A stretch of DNA of 64,000 nt. It comes from Platynereis dumerilii. Taxonomy: Eukaryota > Annelida > Polychaeta > Phyllodocida > Nereididae. The stretch is from assembly GCA_026936325.1 (NCBI GenBank), contig JAPTHN010000014.1:24783348-24847347 (forward strand). Reading direction: 5' to 3'. The notes under the pieces were generated by a model that saw nothing but the letters and a program-made list of their open reading frames with translations, was not told where the DNA came from and ran no database searches. Below are positions 59,575 through 64,000 of this stretch, piece after piece (within the stretch, counting starts at the first letter, position 1; each line of letters starts with the position of its first letter). The position numbers and the translations under genes are program-made.

Positions 59575-61195
59575 TTTTATGTCAAATCGTATATCCCTAT
59601 ATTTTCAAAAGGAATTATTTTAGAGTAGCCTTGTGAAAAGTGGCGCAATGAGAGACCCTCATGCATTTGTGTCAGCAGACCACGTATTCTAAATTTCATA
59701 CTGTGCGTTTATTAATAATAAACCTACTGCTGTTTGATTACACAAACTTTACTTCTTCAATCGTTCAGAATTACAACTGATTAAGAATCCAGTGATGTTT
59801 AACCGATTTATAGATTATAATAATGTGTTTCAAGATGGCTGAATGATTTCAAAATTAATTTAGGCCTTCCAATATCATCCCATATACATTCAAAAGGAAT
59901 TATTTTTCAGTAGAGCTATGCTTGTAATAGTTATTTCACACAATTTGTTGGTATAAGCTGAACAAATATAAAATGAAAATAACACACTAACTAAAGGTTT
60001 CAACGTAGGTGCTTTTGCCAGAGTAGAGTCAAATGATAATACTAGCAAATGTGAAATTAATGACATATGTGTAATACTGTAGTTATTGATATTTTCGGCA
60101 TGTACCAAAAGGTATAACATATTACTTGGTTCAGCTTTGTAAGTGTTTAGCTTTATGTCTATATTGACGATCAGCACAGTAAGCTGACCACAACCGTTTT
60201 AACAATTAAAACAGATTTAGATAACTAGCAAAACGAAAGAACTGAAATGAAAATCAAATTAGCAACAGTTCATTATAGTAATAAGAAAAATTTGATGATT
60301 TCACAAAGAACTTTGTTATTTCAAGAATGAATTACACATGTCTTAAGAATGGTTGCATTGTAATTACACTTGGAGTGATTTTTGCTTTACAAATTACACC
60401 GTTTTCCTGAGGGGCATAGATCCTTTGGGGGCTGGAGGGATGCACCACATAGGATTAACCTCGAGGATGATCATAGATTATCCCCCCTGCCCCCCCCCCC
60501 TAGAATTTCAAGTTATTACTACTTGGTGTTGACAACTATCAGTTATATCAAGCAATTTTTCCATGATACCAGTTGCATGTTATGTGGAAAATAAAAGTAT
60601 CAGACCTAACCTTCGTTAATCTAAAATATATTGGCTTTTGGGCCCTAAAGTGGCCCACAAAATCCACAGCAACACGACTTTCGGCCATATCAGGATGTGG
60701 CATGATGAACTGAGACACCCAGACCATCATAATTCGATGATAATTATTGCAAAATGGTTCGGATTAGGATACTTTGAATTGTCTTGATTATTCGTCAGAT
60801 AGATATGAGACTTCATTGCAGGCTGCCTCTGGCTCTGCAGTGTGGCACTTGTTGTTTGCGACCTTGGGTGGCTTTATGAGGGGTCTGCAATGGGGATCTG
60901 TCATGTTGCGGCTTCGAGCCTTGGGTCATCTTCTGTCATCTCAGTTTGCGGAGCTTGCAGTGGAATTTGAGTGTTTAAGTTCTCTACCAAAACCAGGCTC
61001 ACTCTTGGGTCAGTGTAATAATTTTTTATTTTTGCTTTGCAGAATCATCTATACAAAAATCTTCAAAACTGAAACAGAAATCATGGAACAGTTCTAGGAC
61101 TATTTAGTAATTTTCTAAGTTATCATACATAATTTTCTACGGTAAACATCTTATTTGCAGAGACCAATATGCTGTACCGATTACTAGATTAAGAC
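59575..61195. other. Non-coding, nothing recognised
   Basis: A direct repeat, 'ttcaaaaggaattatttt', stands at about 59607 and 59889, some 282 bases apart, and may bound a small insertion without recognisable ends. A C-rich tract lies at 60481-60501. The 107-codon frame at 60774 (plus) has no motif I recognise. Confidence 0.45.
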
Positions 61196-61239
61196 AATAA
61201 GCGTAAACAAAATTTTATTTTGTATTCGAGGCACCTACA

Positions 61240-61960
61240 AGCTTTCATAAGTCTCCAGCAGAGGTCAGCATGAACAAACTGCCAGCGGTAACTGAAACAC
61301 TTGATTGTTGTTACTGTTGTCCTTCCACAAGAAAAAAAAAAACATGGCGAAAAACAAAGAGAGAGAAGACAAGCTGCTTGCCACAGCAAAAAACATGGAG
61401 CGGCACTGAAACCTCAGGGCATTTGTATTCCAGCCAAGTAACAAGCTTTAACACAACTCAAGTGGAGGTCAGTTTGGTCAGCAAATAGCCAGTGGTCACT
61501 TCACCCTGATTGGTGGGAAGATTTTTGCTTTGCCAGAAAAACGAGAAGAGATGTAAATAAACTTTTAAAAGAAAGAACAGCACTGCAGAAAAATACACCA
61601 TAGTTAGCTGAAACGTACTGTGGTCAATGACATAACTATAGAGCCATGAAACAAGCCTTGACTCAAGTCAGAATCATCCTTATGTAGACAGGAAAATCAG
61701 TGATTATCTTCATTGTTTGAAAAGATGAAACAAATGGTGTAAGGAATAAATAAAACTCACTCAATGATATGAGCTATGCCTAATCACTGTCTGTATTACA
61801 GAGTAACACATTACCAGTTACTCTCTTAAACATCTGACGACTGCTAATTGGAATCAGACCAATGTGCTCCACAATATATTGCCATTATTGGGAAGGGGGA
61901 GACTACATCACAATGCAATACACATTGCTGTATCTCAATATAGTGGGTATCACTGTTGGC
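61240..61960 (+). repeat. Segmental duplication D, copy 3
   Basis: Matches 53670-54440 ('agataagctgcttaccacag' against 'agacaagctgcttgccacag', 'caagtggaggtcagtttggt'). At 61255-61272 it has the unoccupied S3 target site. Confidence 0.7.
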
Positions 61961-61964
61961 AAAG

Positions 61965-63775
61965 CTTCATATGGAAATTCCAGACATTGCCAACCTAAGT
62001 TATCTTCCATACGGTTATATGCAGTTCCAAAGAGTAATAAGTCATGCAGATGCCTATTATGTTACAGTAAGTCATATAGTTGAGCTATGAGATATCAGCC
62101 ATGCATCATATTATTAACAGTTGCATGCAACTGAATTTTTGCAGTCAGTCACAACATTTTAATAACCCATCAGCACCTCTGGCGGCGCCACCCGTCTGGG
62201 GCCCCTCTGACCCACATCCGGGCATTCCAGAACTCGACATCAACATCAAAACATCAACACCATTTTCGTCAGCTGAAAATTCGACATTTTCCCTATAGTT
62301 TGGCATCTCAAATCATCCCTACACATTGGAAATCAACCACAGACGCTTCCAGATCGTTCAGCAACTTCAGGACCTACTTTAAAGGTCAAACATGTAAGAA
62401 AAGTGCTTCTAACTTTATCTCTGCTGCACTCACATGTCACTGGTTGAACATGTGCAACAAGTTGCCAGTGCCTCTGTTATTAACAAGAGTTCTGGACTGA
62501 TGTATTCAAGTAGCATTATCATTTCCTACCACACATGTATCTCCTTCTGCCTCTCACACTTCGATATTCCAACATTATAAACCTATTAAAGTTTATTAAA
62601 ACATTGTCAATGCTTCCTTCTGCCTACCCTCATGAGTGATGGAACAGTCCATTGTCCCATGGGTGGGGCAGCTACAACCAGCTGAGGCCAGCAACCCCAA
62701 GCAGGCAGAGCAGCTATATAGCTGGGGCCGGACAACCACTGCTGAACTTGGAAGAATCCAGGATATATTTTGTGTGCCTGGCTGTTTAACAACTAATAAA
62801 CTATTTCCTTTCTTTAAATTCATTGAATACTTACCACCACATTACCACCTTGATCTACAGCTATCTACAGGCTACAGTTATAATGTCACCTTGCGTCATT
62901 TGGAAAAAGAAAAGCTGAACCAACGAATCTATTTTAATATATTATCCTTATATCTCAGGCGCACAGTTTGGAAGCATTAACTATGACGGTTCCTGTGATC
63001 ATTGATTAAAATAACTCTGTTCCAGATCTTCGACTTCTGTCACAGTTCAAGCCTCACTCCTGTATAGATAATTATTTAATAACTAATTCATGTAATTTTC
63101 CTTCCATTATATTCCTACATCCACTATTTCCAAAACTTTGTTTTGCAATTTTTCCAGGGCGGACCCTGGGCCCTCCAGATAAAAATTTTTTTTTGAATAT
63201 ATTTTAATAAATTAACTTACATCGTCATTCGTCAAGTCATGGATAGGGGTTCCACGGATGAGCTCCCCCCCCCCTGCCGGAATTTTATGGACCACCATTG
63301 CAGACCTCCTCAATTTTTCACTACGTTTTTAGGTTTCATATGCATTCCTGTTCTGTACAATTCTCATTTATTTATGTTTCAGGTTTTACATTAATTTATG
63401 TTTCAGGTTTTACATTTATCCTGTTCTCTTTTAATAAAATCATAAATTTGACTACAATCCTAAGAGTACATCCTCCAACTCTAATCATATAATCACTTAC
63501 CATTTTACCTGACATCAGGTTCATAATTACAAATTATCATCGTTCATAATTATACATTATATCTAAACTTTAAACACTATTTTTAACAAATCAAACTTTC
63601 AGACAATATCATTATCCCTGTTCAACACAAATAACAATATTATTTTCAGCTCCCCCATTAGTCATTCATCCCCATTCACTACATTCTAATTCTTTTCAGA
63701 GACCAGAGTCATTAAGAGCCACCATAGTACAATAATTGTAATAGCTGTATTCACTCCGACTAAATATTCATTTCT
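61965..63775. other. Non-coding, nothing recognised
   Basis: Frames of 66-114 codons overlap each other on both strands (62080-62980) without recognisable domains. No repeats found. C-rich tracts occur near 63265-63275. A real but unfamiliar exon cannot be excluded. Confidence 0.4.
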
Positions 63776-63777
63776 CA

Positions 63778-64000
63778 TCCGACAACTATATTCAGTGGTT
63801 ATATCCGCCACAACTATATTCACTATTATCCCTACAACTGTATTCAGTGTATTAACTCCTCAATAACTATTCCCATTGTATTAACTCCGCCCACAACTTA
63901 TTAAGTGGTATTTATATTCAGTGGTATTACCCGCCACACCTACACTCAGTGGTATTACCGCCACAACTACACTCATGGTACTATTACGCCCACAACCTCA
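63778..64000 (+). repeat. Irregular minisatellite, runs past the window end
   Basis: Variants of 'tattcagtggtattacccgc' joined to 'cacaacta' recur about seven times with units of roughly 25-37 bases ('caactatattcagtggttat', 'acctacactcagtggtatta', 'acaactacactcatggtact'). Confidence 0.7.

Noticed and set aside
62636-62980. 114-codon frame as a possible exon
   Set aside because: It overlaps open frames on the opposite strand, and I recognise no family. A transcript or homology search would be needed to revive it.

Overview
The window looks like gene-poor, AT-rich nuclear DNA from an animal, most likely a marine invertebrate. An echinoderm or another invertebrate deuterostome is my guess from the style of the LINE, the SINEs and the short inverted-repeat transposons; no host gene is present to confirm it. 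I found no credible host exon. The only long reading frame, 486 codons at 11172-12632 on the minus strand, is the reverse-transcriptase and C-terminal part of a 5'-truncated LINE. I saw no LTR or capsid-bearing elements, no CRISPR array and no rRNA gene. Three kinds of tRNA-derived SINE are present, with recognisable Pol III A and B boxes.

Layout. 0-10.4 kb: diverged fragments of one repeat unit ('family U', with its 'B' segment), in minus orientation and partly in tandem at about 1.2 kb spacing, plus SINE pieces with a GATA/TATC tail. 10.5-12.7 kb: the LINE, with a short inverted duplication of its own 5' end. 13.7-15.1 kb: a second copy of 8.1-8.7 kb, interrupted by an 847-bp inverted-repeat element with 24-bp minisatellites and a 7-bp target duplication. 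15.8-18.9 kb: an old copy of family U. 19.2-20.1 kb: a TA-flanked element. 20.1-37.0 kb: three direct copies of a family-U segment of about 4.6-4.9 kb. Copy 1 is expanded by a three-level nest of mobile elements (23.9-29.1 kb) whose centre is a 4.5-kb fold-back with arms of about 1.85 kb. 37.2-40.8 kb: SINEs, a 1.6-kb TA-flanked element and a long TATC microsatellite. 41.9-50.8 kb: a satellite array of about 52 monomers of 167 bp, very uniform in its core, ending in an inverted monomer. 52.4-62 kb: three partial copies of another duplicated segment; one holds a SINE with a 17-bp target duplication for which another copy is the empty site. 54.9 and 56.5-57.4 kb: further TA-flanked elements. The last 220 bases are an irregular minisatellite that runs off the window.

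No genes work together here. The interest lies in the repeat biology. Duplicated copies serve as natural 'before' states for several insertions. Several elements with unrelated sequences share one architecture, in which each carries its own short 'word' at its ends and again inside, in both orientations. All repeat families were found by eye, so boundaries given without stated flanking duplications are accurate to perhaps 20-50 bases.
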